Shown here: positions 53,284-62,200 of the stretch, in pieces
Numbering within the stretch: position 1 is the stretch's first letter
How the letters are laid out: each line of letters begins with the position of its first letter
NCBI GenBank assembly: GCA_948473115.1
Contig: CAOKWI010000001.1
Location: 62,001-126,000, forward strand
Length of the DNA: 64,000 nt
Direction of reading: 5' to 3'
DNA from: an uncultured Lachnospiraceae bacterium
GTDB lineage: Bacteria; Bacillota; Clostridia; Lachnospirales; Lachnospiraceae
The notes under the pieces: generated by a model
What the model was told of the DNA's origin: nothing
The model's input: only the letters and a program-made list of their open reading frames with translations
Database searches by the model: none
Made by a program: the position numbers and the translations under genes

Positions 53284-53332
53284 TTGATTGTCAAAATAAG
53301 GGTGTGTAGAATTATGAGGAGGATTTGGTCAA

Positions 53333-55075
53333 ATGGATATTTTTAATGTGCTTACGATGATCGGCGGACTGAGCCTGTTCCTGTTTGGCATGAATATCAT
53401 GGGACAGGCGCTGGAGAGAAGGGCAGGCGGGCACCTGCGTGTCCTTCTTGAAAAGATGACAAACAGCAGGCTTGCCGGCTTGCTGACAGGTATGGGCGTC
53501 ACTGCGATCATCCAGAGTTCTTCCGCAACTACTGTCATGGTGGTGGGTTTTGTCAACTCCGGTCTTATGACCCTGAAACAGGCGATTAATATCATCATGG
53601 GTGCCAATATAGGCACGACGGTCACCGCGTGGCTCTTAAGCCTGGCAGGAATTGAAAGCGGGAATCTGTTTGTACGGTTACTGAAACCGTCTTCCTTCAC
53701 TCCCGTGCTGGCCTTTGTCGGAATGATATTTTATCTGTTTGTCAAGGATACGAAAAAGAAGGATACAGGAGCGATTCTTCTGGGTTTCGCGACATTGATG
53801 TACGGGATGGAAACCATGTCCGGCGCGGTTGCCGGCCTGCGGGATGTCCCCGGGTTCCAGCAGATGTTTATCATGTTCCGGAACCCGGTCCTGGGGGTGC
53901 TTGCAGGCGCGGTCCTCACGGCAGTCATTCAATCCAGCTCCGCATCCGTCGGTATTTTGCAGGCTTTAGCGGTGACGGGCAGGGTATCTTATGGCATGGC
54001 GATTCCGATCATTATGGGACAGAATATCGGGACCTGTGTGACAGCCATGATCTCCGCTGTGGGAGCCAACAAGAATGCAAAGCGTGCAGCAATGGTCCAT
54101 CTTTCCTTTAATCTGATCGGAACCGTAGTCTGGCTGTCAGTGTTCTGTCTGCTCAGGGCAGTCTTTCCCTTGCCCTTCCTGGATGAGCCGGCCTCTTTGG
54201 CAGGGATTGCCGTGGCTCATTCCATATTCAATATCCTCTGCACAGTGATCATGCTGCCATTATCGGGATTTCTGGAGCGGTTTGTCACTGTCCTGGTTCC
54301 GGATGCGGAACAGCCGGAAGCGGTCTCGGAATTGGACGAGAGGCTTTTTGCCACCCCGTCCATCGCCTTGGAGCGGTGCCACGAGGTGGCAGCCGACATG
54401 GCGCAGACCGCGGTTGTGTGTCTGAAAGAGTCCCTGACATCTTTAAAAGAATATTCCGCTGAGGCGGCTGCATCCATCCGGGAAAAGGAGGATAAGACCG
54501 ACCATTATGAGGATATCCTGGGCACTTACCTTGTGAACCTGAGTACACGGCGGATCAGCGAGGCGGACAGCAGGGAAGCGGCAAAGCTGCTGAAGATGAT
54601 CGGGGACTTTGAGCGCATTGCCGACCATGCGGTCAATCTTCTCGAATCAGCGGAAGAACTGCGGGACAAGGGACGGCATTTTACCGATGCGGCGGCGGAG
54701 GAGTTTGCTGTCATCTCCGGGGCGGTAAAGGATATTCTGGATCTGTCCCTGAATGCTTTCCTCAAAGATGATTCGGAAACAGCTCTCATGGTGGAGCCTT
54801 TGGAACAGGTGATCGACCACTTGAAGGAGCAGCTGCGTACACGCCATATCCTTCGTCTGCAGAAGGGCGATTGTACCATCGATACAGGTTTTGTGTGGCT
54901 TGACCTGCTGACCAACCTGGAGCGCACGGCGGACCATTGCTCCAATATTGCAGGATGTGTGATAGACGTTGCCCATGACAATATGAATCTGCACCAGTCT
55001 CTGCGCAGCTTCCGCGATGACAGTGAAGAGTTCCGTGAGCGGTATGAAGAATATATGTGTAAATATACCCTGTAA
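53333..55075 (+). CDS. Na/Pi cotransporter with C-terminal PhoU-like domain
   Basis: 580 residues, NptA/SLC34-like. Two inverted halves each hold the QSSSA motif: AIIQSSSATTVMVVGFVN near residue 62 and AVIQSSSASVGILQALA near 200, with GANIGTT and GQNIGTC following. About eight membrane segments end near residue 315. The rest is a PhoU-like helical bundle (KLLKMIGDFERIADHAVNLLESAEEL and LLTNLERTADHCSNIAGCV). It imports phosphate with sodium. AGGAGG lies upstream of ATG 53333. Confidence 0.94.
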   Translation: MDIFNVLTMIGGLSLFLFGMNIMGQALERRAGGHLRVLLEKMTNSRLAGLLTGMGVTAIIQSSSATTVMVVGFVNSGLMTLKQAINIIMGANIGTTVTAWLLSLAGIESGNLFVRLLKPSSFTPVLAFVGMIFYLFVKDTKKKDTGAILLGFATLMYGMETMSGAVAGLRDVPGFQQMFIMFRNPVLGVLAGAVLTAVIQSSSASVGILQALAVTGRVSYGMAIPIIMGQNIGTCVTAMISAVGANKNAKRAAMVHLSFNLIGTVVWLSVFCLLRAVFPLPFLDEPASLAGIAVAHSIFNILCTVIMLPLSGFLERFVTVLVPDAEQPEAVSELDERLFATPSIALERCHEVAADMAQTAVVCLKESLTSLKEYSAEAAASIREKEDKTDHYEDILGTYLVNLSTRRISEADSREAAKLLKMIGDFERIADHAVNLLESAEELRDKGRHFTDAAAEEFAVISGAVKDILDLSLNAFLKDDSETALMVEPLEQVIDHLKEQLRTRHILRLQKGDCTIDTGFVWLDLLTNLERTADHCSNIAGCVIDVAHDNMNLHQSLRSFRDDSEEFRERYEEYMCKYTL

Positions 55076-55077
55076 TG

Positions 55078-55244
55078 ACTAGTACATCGTTGCATTAATC
55101 CTGAAGTAATAAGCGCTTGATGTTTGCGTCAGTGCAAGGCGGCGGAGGGAGGCGATGCGGTGGCATCGTTGACCGACAACAACGCGGCAATGACGTGAAC
55201 AGCGAGTGCTGATTACTCAGGAATTAATGCAATGATGTACCAGT
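55078..55244. mobile_element. MITE-like element with ~36-base inverted ends
   Basis: The left end (ACTAGTACATCGTTGCATTA...) and the reverse complement of the right end (ACTGGTACATCATTGCATTA...) match over about 36 bases with a few changes. The core has GGAGGCGATGCGG and GGCATCGTTGAC, also seen in the element at 61893. It starts 3 bases after the transporter stop codon. No protein is encoded. Confidence 0.75.
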
Positions 55245-55330
55245 TTGTCCCTGTGTTCAACCTTCCGTGTGTGCCCTGCTTTGCAGCCCTCGGCGGCCAC
55301 AACCATTATCATGGTAAAACGGCAAAGGGA

Positions 55331-57163
55331 TCAGTCAGGATGGGCGGATATCGTGGACAGTCTCTCCCGCAGGGACAGGAAATCGGCCGGACCGCAGTCC
55401 AGGTAGAAGCTGTGGAAGCGATAGTCGGAGTATTCGCTGCCCCAGAGTTCCACGGCCTGCTCCTGCAGGGACAGGATCTCCAGATAGCCCAGATAGTATT
55501 TCAGGTAGTTACAGGGCTCCTGGGCGATATAAGTGTAAACCGAGCGTATGGAATTACTGTTGGTAATGCCAAAACCTTCCATGATCTCCGCAATCTGATT
55601 ATAGGAGGCGCCTTCATAGTGAATCATGATATCCAGCAAGGAGTACAGGCACAGCTGCATACTGCGGTTGTGCTTTTCCAGTTCCGTGAAAACGGCTTCG
55701 GCGCTGTAACCCTGTTCCTGCATGACCGCGGCAGCGTAGTCGTAGGAAATGAATTCCACATATAGCGCCCAGCCCTCCTGATAACCGCCATACCATAATA
55801 GTTCCCTGGCCGGCCGCTCTTCGTTTTCCAGGGCGTTCCTGTTATGGTAAATGGTCTGGTAGAGGTGCCCGGGGTAGCCCTCGTGGGCGAGGGTGGTATA
55901 GAGCTCCAGCCCGTCCGGTGTCTTGCTGGTATTGATATGGATGGTGTTCTGTGCCGTGTCATCCATTGGGGAAGTGATATAAAATGCGGGTGCGGTATAC
56001 TTTTCCAGACTGGGTGAAACAGGCCTGACCGTGACAGTAGTGCTGCCCCCCGGGACCGAGGGAAACTGCCCGTGCATCCGTTTCTGCAGGTCTGTCAGCA
56101 TTTCAGCGGCATCCGTATATGGGAAAGCGGCCTGGGCACTGTATTCACCGTCTGTAAAAAGGTCGGGATGGGCGTCCACAAGGCTGCGGATCGTTTCATA
56201 TTCTTCCTTGAATTTCCCGGTCAGGAGTGACTGTATTTCTTGCACAGGGCGATAGGAGCCGGTCTCTGAGATCAGCAGGTATTGATAATATTCTTTTCCG
56301 GTCTCTGTGCGGCCAAGGCCTGTCAGGGCGGCGTCATTGTTCTCCAGTAGGATCAGGCCGTCTCCCAGGTCGATATAGGCGGGCAGCAGCACTGTCTTCA
56401 ACAGACGGTCATTCTGGGCAATATAAGAGTCCGCTTCGGTCTGGGAGATGACCCCGGACTGTAAAAGCGGTGTCAGCCTTTCCAGGAAGGTGGTCTGCAG
56501 GAAATGCGTGCCGCTCTCCAGACCTGATTTTGTGACAATTGTGTCACATTGCTTCCGCACTTCCTGGAGGGCGGCAGCGGGCATGATCATCCCGGCGGCA
56601 GCCTTTTCCTGCTCGAAGGTGAGAAGTGAGGCGAAGTATTCGTCTGTCTGATCTAACAGGGCGAGGTAATCATCAATATCCCGTCTGGAGCGGAATGCAT
56701 ATTCTGCCAGCAGGACGGGAAGCTGGGACTGCATTCCGGAATTGGGGGCGAGAGGCTCATTATAATAGGGATATTCCGCCATGGAAAGGGAGTTTTCCAG
56801 GGAGCGGGTGAGCAGCTTATGAAGCCAGGCGTCCGACTCGGAGAGATGATCCGGATCCACGGCCTCCAGTGCAGTCAGGGTATTTTCCACCGCGGCCCGG
56901 TTCTGTAGGGAGGCTTTCCTGTCATAACAGGAGAGAACCGGTTCGTAATCATGGATGCCATAGTTCTCGGGCCAGGCCAGGGTATAATGCATATTCAGGG
57001 TATTGGAGCGCATTTCCTCTGCAAACATGGAGGAGGTGATGTGGGCGAAGCGCTTTTCGTCCTGCTGATATGTAAAAAGAAATGTGGTAACAGCAGTAAA
57101 GGTGAGGAAAACGCTTACCGCCAATGCCAGCTGTTTTATAGAGAGTGGATTTCTATGTTTCAA
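55331..57163 (-). CDS. DUF885-family putative metallopeptidase, membrane-anchored
   Basis: 610 residues on the minus strand. An N-terminal signal anchor (QLALAVSVFLTFTAVTTFLFT) directs it outside. The DUF885 core is recognised by TTLAHEGYPGHLYQT, where HExxxxH-like histidines and glutamate could bind a metal, and by RPARELLWYGGYQEGWALYVEF and PCNYLKYYLGYLEI. Its size is normal for the family. Enzymatic activity of most members is unproven. The gene is convergent with the transporter and divergent from the sugar kinase. Confidence 0.88.
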   Translation of the reverse strand: MKHRNPLSIKQLALAVSVFLTFTAVTTFLFTYQQDEKRFAHITSSMFAEEMRSNTLNMHYTLAWPENYGIHDYEPVLSCYDRKASLQNRAAVENTLTALEAVDPDHLSESDAWLHKLLTRSLENSLSMAEYPYYNEPLAPNSGMQSQLPVLLAEYAFRSRRDIDDYLALLDQTDEYFASLLTFEQEKAAAGMIMPAAALQEVRKQCDTIVTKSGLESGTHFLQTTFLERLTPLLQSGVISQTEADSYIAQNDRLLKTVLLPAYIDLGDGLILLENNDAALTGLGRTETGKEYYQYLLISETGSYRPVQEIQSLLTGKFKEEYETIRSLVDAHPDLFTDGEYSAQAAFPYTDAAEMLTDLQKRMHGQFPSVPGGSTTVTVRPVSPSLEKYTAPAFYITSPMDDTAQNTIHINTSKTPDGLELYTTLAHEGYPGHLYQTIYHNRNALENEERPARELLWYGGYQEGWALYVEFISYDYAAAVMQEQGYSAEAVFTELEKHNRSMQLCLYSLLDIMIHYEGASYNQIAEIMEGFGITNSNSIRSVYTYIAQEPCNYLKYYLGYLEILSLQEQAVELWGSEYSDYRFHSFYLDCGPADFLSLRERLSTISAHPD

Positions 57164-57316
57164 GTGGGGTCACCGCCGGGAATTTGAGATTGATTTAATA
57201 TATGCGGCAGAAATCCGGACTATGAACTGTTGCGAACTGTTACTTTTCCCCCTGGGAAGTTGAACTCACAGGTTGACGAATTTTTCCGGAATTGATAGGA
57301 TAAAAGTAACTGTTCA

Positions 57317-57385
57317 GTAACAGTTCAGCTATATGGCACCGCGAAGTCAAAATTGCTTCCCTGTGCAATTTTGTGAGACAAGAAT
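57317..57385. repeat. Partial copy of the 29-kb MITE
   Basis: GTAACAGTTCAGCTATATGG, then CACCGCGAAGTCAAAATTGC and CTGTGCAATTTTGTGAGAC match 29030-29113 closely, but the inner hairpin and the right half are missing. A stray GAACTGTTAC end lies at 57234. The gap 57164-57420 contains no gene. Confidence 0.75.
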
Positions 57386-57420
57386 AGAGCCGCAGGGCGG
57401 CGGAACGGAGGATCAGATCA

Positions 57421-59043
57421 ATGAGTGAAACAGCAAAGAAGGCAATCGAAACGGGCAGTGCAGTGCTTGGGATCGAGTTTGGCTCCACCAGGATCAAGGC
57501 AGTGCTGGTGGACGAGACCCACGCGCCCATCGCCATGGGTACACACGACTGGGAGAACCGCCTGGAAGACAATGTCTGGACTTACAGCCTGGAGGATATC
57601 TGGAGCGGTCTGCAGGGCTGCTATCAAAGCCTTGCGGAGGACGTGCAGGCAAAGTATGGCGCAAAGCTGACAAAGCTGGCCGCGCTGGGGTTTTCTGGGA
57701 TGATGCACGGCTATATGCCCTTTGACAGGGAGGGAGAACTTCTGGTTCCCTTCCGCACATGGAGGAACACCATGACGGAGGAGGCCTGTAAGAAGCTGGT
57801 GTCCGTATTTGACTTCAATATTCCACAGAGATGGAGCATTGCCCATCTCTATCAGGCCATCCTGAACGACGAACCCCACGTGAAGGATATCGCTTTCCTC
57901 ACTACCCTGGCCGGTTACATCCACTGGAAACTGTCCGGTGAGAAGGTACTGGGGGTGGGAGAAGCCTCGGGCATGTTTCCCATTGATTCCAATATCTGTA
58001 ATTATGACGCAAGGATGCTGGAGCAGTTTGACCGTCTGGCGGCGTCCGGCGTCTATGGCTGGAAATTGCAGGATATCCTGCCCCGGGTGCTGAAGGCAGG
58101 CGAGACGGCGGGCGTGCTGACAGAAGAGGGGGCAAAATTGTTAGACCCCACAGGGACTTTACAGGCAGGCGTTCCCATGTGTCCCCCCGAGGGTGACGCG
58201 GGCACCGGCATGACGGCTACGAATGCGGTCAGGGTGCGCACCGGCAATATCTCCGCAGGCACCTCCATTTTCTCCATGGTGGTGACCGAAAAGGCGCTGT
58301 CTAAGGTGCATGAGGAGATCGATATGGTGACAACCCCTGACGGAAGCCCGGTGGCAATGGTGCACTGTAACAACTGCACCTCCGATCTCAACGCCTGGGT
58401 GGGGCTGTTTCAGCAGTTTGCGGATGTCTTCGGCGTGAAGGCGGATAGGAATGAGCTTTACGGGACGCTTTACAGGGAGGCCCTGAAAGGGGATGCGGAC
58501 TGCGGAGGCATGGTGTCTTACAATTATTTTTCCGGGGAGCCGGTGACGGGACTCAACGAGGGCAGACCCCTGTTTGTGCGCACTCCCGATGCGAAATTTA
58601 CCCTTGCCAATTTCATGCGGAGCAATCTGTACAGCGCTATGGCAACCTTGAAGATCGGTAACGATATCCTGCTGAAGGAAGAGCAGGTAAAGGTGGATTC
58701 CCTGACAGGCCACGGCGGGCTGTTTAAGACCCCGGTGGTGGGGCAGCGGCTGATGGCGGCGGCCATGAACGCCCCTGTCACGGTGATGGACACTGCCAGC
58801 GAGGGCGGCGCCTGGGGGATGGCGGTGCTTGCCTGCTATATGGCGGAAAAGCAGGAGGGTGAAGCCCTGGCGGATTATTTGAATGATAAGATATTTGCGG
58901 GACAGGGCGGCACTACCATCGAACCGGAAGCGGAGGATGTGGCAGGCTTTGACGCTTATATCGAGAGGTACAGGAGCGGGCTGAAGGCGGAGAAGGCAGC
59001 AGTGGAAAGTGTGGGAAGAACTTCTAAAGACGTCCCATCATAG
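57421..59043 (+). CDS. FGGY-family sugar kinase, probable L-ribulokinase or xylulokinase
   Basis: 540 residues. The actin-like fold starts [16 protein letters not shown] (phosphate loop) and contains [14 protein letters not shown], a [22 protein letters not shown] block and [21 protein letters not shown] plus [12 protein letters not shown]. The adjacent araD argues for L-ribulose as substrate. The C-terminal RTSKDVPS appears to come from an inserted hairpin element: without it the gene would end ESVG-stop, at TGA 59161. Start 57421 follows GGAGGATCAGATCA. Confidence 0.85.
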   Translation: MSETAKKAIETGSAVLGIEFGSTRIKAVLVDETHAPIAMGTHDWENRLEDNVWTYSLEDIWSGLQGCYQSLAEDVQAKYGAKLTKLAALGFSGMMHGYMPFDREGELLVPFRTWRNTMTEEACKKLVSVFDFNIPQRWSIAHLYQAILNDEPHVKDIAFLTTLAGYIHWKLSGEKVLGVGEASGMFPIDSNICNYDARMLEQFDRLAASGVYGWKLQDILPRVLKAGETAGVLTEEGAKLLDPTGTLQAGVPMCPPEGDAGTGMTATNAVRVRTGNISAGTSIFSMVVTEKALSKVHEEIDMVTTPDGSPVAMVHCNNCTSDLNAWVGLFQQFADVFGVKADRNELYGTLYREALKGDADCGGMVSYNYFSGEPVTGLNEGRPLFVRTPDAKFTLANFMRSNLYSAMATLKIGNDILLKEEQVKVDSLTGHGGLFKTPVVGQRLMAAAMNAPVTVMDTASEGGAWGMAVLACYMAEKQEGEALADYLNDKIFAGQGGTTIEPEAEDVAGFDAYIERYRSGLKAEKAAVESVGRTSKDVPS

Positions 59044-59160
59044 GATGGGACGCCAAGAAGTTCTAAATCCCACACGGAAGAACGCAAGTGCAGCGTTCTT
59101 CCGGACTTGCACAAATTCATTGTTTGTGCCGACTGTGTCGGCATGATGGAAAGTGTGGGA
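59003..59160. repeat. Hairpin-string insert flanked by a 14-base direct repeat
   Basis: TGGAAAGTGTGGGA occurs at 59003-59016 and 59147-59160. Between the copies are four hairpins: AGAACTTCT/AGAAGTTCT around GTCCCATC/GATGGGAC (59031-59051), GGAAGAACGC/GCGTTCTTCC (59076-59102), GCACAAA/TTTGTGC and GCCGAC/GTCGGC. Removing one repeat plus the 130-base insert restores a natural kinase stop. Confidence 0.75.
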
Positions 59161-59190
59161 TGATCCTGCGGAATGGAAAAGGAGGTTTTT

Positions 59191-59883
59191 ATGTTAGAGG
59201 AGTTAAAAAAGTTAGTCTATGAGGCAAATATGGATCTGCCCAAATATGGGCTTGTGACTTTCACGTGGGGCAATGTCAGCGCCATTGACAGGGAGAGCGG
59301 CCTGTTTGTGATCAAGCCCAGCGGCGTGGAATACGACAGGCTGCGGCCGGAGGATATGGTAGTGGTGGATCTGGATGGGAATAAAGTGGAGGGACGCTAT
59401 AACCCTTCCTCGGACACGGCTACCCATAAAGAGATTTATAAAGCGTTTCCGGCCATAGGCGGTATTGTACATACCCATTCCTCCTATGCCACAAGCTGGG
59501 CGCAGGCGGGAAGGGATATCCCCTGTTACGGGACGACCCATGCCGATTATATCTACGGGGAGGTTCCCTGCGTCAGATGCCTGACGAAAGAGGAGATCGA
59601 GGAGGCCTACGAGGAGAATACGGGTCATTTGATCGTCAATGAGTTCAGGCGTCTGGGCAAGGATCCTGTGGCGGTGCCGGCGGTGCTGTGTAAAAATCAC
59701 GGCCCCTTTGCCTGGGGAAAGGATGCGAAGGAAGCCGTGCATAACGCGGTAGTGCTGGAGGAAGTGGCCAAGATGGCTTACCGCGCGGAGGCCATCAATA
59801 CCCGGATCCAGCCGGCGCCCCAGGAATTGCAGGATAAGCATTATTACAGAAAGCACGGGGCAAACGCCTACTACGGACAATAA
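59191..59883 (+). CDS. araD: L-ribulose-5-phosphate 4-epimerase
   Basis: 230-residue class II aldolase-fold enzyme converting L-ribulose 5-phosphate to D-xylulose 5-phosphate. [38 protein letters not shown], the zinc ligands in [12 protein letters not shown], and KNHGPFAWG are all diagnostic. ATG 59191 follows AAAGGAGG; the longer frame from 59173 lacks a site. It belongs with the kinase upstream and the transketolase pair downstream. Confidence 0.95.
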   Translation: MLEELKKLVYEANMDLPKYGLVTFTWGNVSAIDRESGLFVIKPSGVEYDRLRPEDMVVVDLDGNKVEGRYNPSSDTATHKEIYKAFPAIGGIVHTHSSYATSWAQAGRDIPCYGTTHADYIYGEVPCVRCLTKEEIEEAYEENTGHLIVNEFRRLGKDPVAVPAVLCKNHGPFAWGKDAKEAVHNAVVLEEVAKMAYRAEAINTRIQPAPQELQDKHYYRKHGANAYYGQ

Positions 59884-60067
59884 TATGGCGCAGCTACAGC
59901 TGCATTGAGCACGGTGGCTGTCACAGGGTGAATAGCAACCGTGCCCGTGCACATTCGGCACTTTTTGGATAAAATGACTGGACGCGGAAGGAAAACTGTG
60001 CTAGTATAAACATCAGGATGAATAAGGAATAAGCCTCAGGCGCAGCCCTGGGCAGAATGGAGGAAAC

Positions 60068-60910
60068 ATGAACAATTTAGAACTGCAAAAGCACGCAAAT
60101 GAAGTGCGTAAAGGCATTGTAACCGCAGTTCACGGTGCAAAGGCGGGACATCCAGGCGGATCTCTTTCCGCGGCGGATGCGTTTACCTTCCTGTATTTTG
60201 AGGAAATGAATATTGATCCGGCGGATCCCGATAAGAAGGACAGGGATCGTTTTGTACTGTCCAAGGGGCATACGGCTCCCGGGTTATATTCCACGCTGGC
60301 AAACAGAGGATTTTTCCCGGTGGAGGATCTGAAAACGCTGCGTCATCTGGGCTCTTATCTCCAGGGACACCCCTGTATCCATATCCCCGGTGTGGACATG
60401 TCCTCCGGCTCCCTGGGTCAGGGCATTTCCGCCGCGGTCGGCATTGCCCTGGGCGCAAAGATGAATCAGGAGAGCTTCCGCGTTTACACCCTTTTGGGCG
60501 ACGGCGAGCTTGAGGAAGGACAGGTCTGGGAGGCTTCCATGTTTGCGGGACACCGTAAGCTGGATAATCTGTGCGTGATTGTGGATAACAATAATCTCCA
60601 GATTGACGGCCCCATCGACAAGGTATGCTCCCCCTATCCGATAGATAAGAAGTTTGAAGCATTTAACTTCCATGTGGTCAATGTGGATGCCCACGATTTT
60701 GACGCGCTTCGGGCAGCCTTTCAGGAGGCCAGGGAGACGAAGGGAATGCCCACCTGTATCGTGCTTCACAGTTTGAAGGGCAAGGGCGTTTCCTTTATGG
60801 AGAACAGCATTGACTGGCACGGCAAGGCACCCAATGACGAGGAATATGCGGTGGCTATGGCTGATCTGGAGAAGATCGGCGCAGAATTAGAGAAAGCAGG
60901 TGAAGCATAA
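60068..60910 (+). CDS. Transketolase N-terminal subunit, pentose operon copy
   Basis: 280 residues. ThDP motif GDGELEEGQVWE, GHTAPGLYSTLANRG and SSGSLGQGISAAVG; HSLKGKGVSFMENSIDWHG is the loop near the C-terminus. AGGAAAC precedes the ATG. Its stop touches the C-terminal subunit start (TAATG), as in the locus copy at 12008-13746, to which it is clearly related. It passes xylulose 5-phosphate from araD into the pentose phosphate pathway. Confidence 0.94.
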   Translation: MNNLELQKHANEVRKGIVTAVHGAKAGHPGGSLSAADAFTFLYFEEMNIDPADPDKKDRDRFVLSKGHTAPGLYSTLANRGFFPVEDLKTLRHLGSYLQGHPCIHIPGVDMSSGSLGQGISAAVGIALGAKMNQESFRVYTLLGDGELEEGQVWEASMFAGHRKLDNLCVIVDNNNLQIDGPIDKVCSPYPIDKKFEAFNFHVVNVDAHDFDALRAAFQEARETKGMPTCIVLHSLKGKGVSFMENSIDWHGKAPNDEEYAVAMADLEKIGAELEKAGEA

Positions 60911-61854
60911 TGGCCGAGAATACAATCAGGAAAGTTGCAACTCGTGAAAGCTATGGTAATGCACTGAAAGAGCTGGCGGAGGAATTCCCCGACCTGGTGG
61001 TGCTGGATGCGGATCTTGCGGCGGCCACCAAGACCAGTATTTTCCGGAAGGCCTACCCGGACCGCCATATTGACTGTGGGATCGCGGAGGCAAATATGAT
61101 GGGCATTGCAGCGGGGCTGTCCCTGGTGGGTAAGATTCCCTTTGTCAGTTCCTTTGCCATGTTTGCGGCGGGACGTGCCTTTGAACAGGTCCGTAATTCC
61201 ATCGGATATCCCCATTTGAATGTAAAGATCGGTGCAACCCATGCGGGTATCACAGTAGGCGAGGACGGAGCCACCCATCAGTGCAATGAGGATATCGCCC
61301 TGATGAGAACCATTCCCGGGATGGTGGTAATGTGCCCTGCGGACGACGTGGAGGCAAAGGCAGCTGTGCGCGCTGCCCTGGAGTACCAGGGTCCTGTTTA
61401 CATACGTTTCGGCCGTGCGGCGGTTCCCGTGATCAATGACAGGCCGGATTATAAGTTTGAGATCGGCAAGGGCTCCATAGTCCGTGAGGGAACGGATGTG
61501 ACCATTGTGGCAACCGGTATCTGCGTGGATTCTGCCCTGGGGGCAGCGGAGAAGCTGGCAGCAGACGGGATCAGCGCGGAGGTTGTGAGCATCTGTACCA
61601 TCAAGCCCCTGGACGAGGAGATCATTATAAACAGTGCGAAGAAGACGGGCAAGGTGGTGACCGTGGAGGAGCATTCCGTGATCGGCGGCCTGGGCAGCGC
61701 GGTCTGCGACTGTCTCAGCGCAAATCTGCCTACGAAGGTGAAGAAGCTGGGTATGCAGGATGTGTTCGGCGAATCCGGTTCCGCTGCGGCGCTGGTGCAG
61801 AAGTACGGGCTGGACGCGGAAGGGGTTTATAAATCCGTGAAAGAGTTCCTGTAA
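60910..61854 (+). CDS. Transketolase C-terminal subunit, pentose operon copy
   Basis: 314 residues. LDADLAAATKTSIFRK, the catalytic glutamate region DCGIAEANMMGIAAGLS, YIRFGRAAVPV, and VTVEEHSVIGGLGSAV. It completes the transketolase with the preceding gene and ends the pentose operon, followed by a MITE-like element. Confidence 0.94.
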   Translation: MAENTIRKVATRESYGNALKELAEEFPDLVVLDADLAAATKTSIFRKAYPDRHIDCGIAEANMMGIAAGLSLVGKIPFVSSFAMFAAGRAFEQVRNSIGYPHLNVKIGATHAGITVGEDGATHQCNEDIALMRTIPGMVVMCPADDVEAKAAVRAALEYQGPVYIRFGRAAVPVINDRPDYKFEIGKGSIVREGTDVTIVATGICVDSALGAAEKLAADGISAEVVSICTIKPLDEEIIINSAKKTGKVVTVEEHSVIGGLGSAVCDCLSANLPTKVKKLGMQDVFGESGSAAALVQKYGLDAEGVYKSVKEFL

Positions 61855-61892
61855 GAAAGGTTCCGGAATGAGCGGTTGATTCTGGACATTTA

Positions 61893-62098
61893 GGAACTGT
61901 TAAGAATTAACTTTACACTTTGACGCAGGACGAGATTGCAAAGGCAAGGCGGAAGAAGGAGGCGATGCGGGCATCGTCGACTGATGGTGCTGTGTGCCAG
62001 TGGCACACGTCCAGCACGGACCGAAGCGGAGCGTAGACCAACGCAGCATTTGCGAACTCAGACAAGTCAAATGTGAAGATTAATTCTTTAACAGTTCC
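61893..62098. mobile_element. MITE-like element with 33-base inverted ends
   Basis: GGAACTGTTAAGAATTAACT... at the left and its near-perfect inverse at 62066-62098 form 33-base ends with a few changes. TTA lies on both sides and could be the target duplication. The interior has GGAGGCGATGCGG and GCATCGTCGAC, shared with the 55-kb element, and GTGTGCC/GGCACAC. It fills most of the gene-free stretch 61855-62200. Confidence 0.75.
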
Positions 62099-62111
62099 TT
62101 ACTGTGAATGA

Positions 62112-62145
62112 TCAGGAAAGCGGCATGATTTCTCATGCCGCTTTC
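62112..62145. terminator. Possible bidirectional terminator
   Basis: GAAAGCGGCATGA and TCATGCCGCTTTC form a 13-base perfect stem with a short loop TTTC between the convergent transketolase and BlaR1-like genes. No long T-run follows on either side. Confidence 0.5.
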
Positions 62146-62200
62146 TGCTATCATAAATGTAGTTTTCCCGGATCCCTGCCTGCAGTCTCCGGAGGGGCGG

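Noticed and set aside
55232..55765. Plus-strand frame of 177 codons
   Set aside because: It is antisense to the DUF885 gene, which has clear family motifs; it starts in the MITE end.
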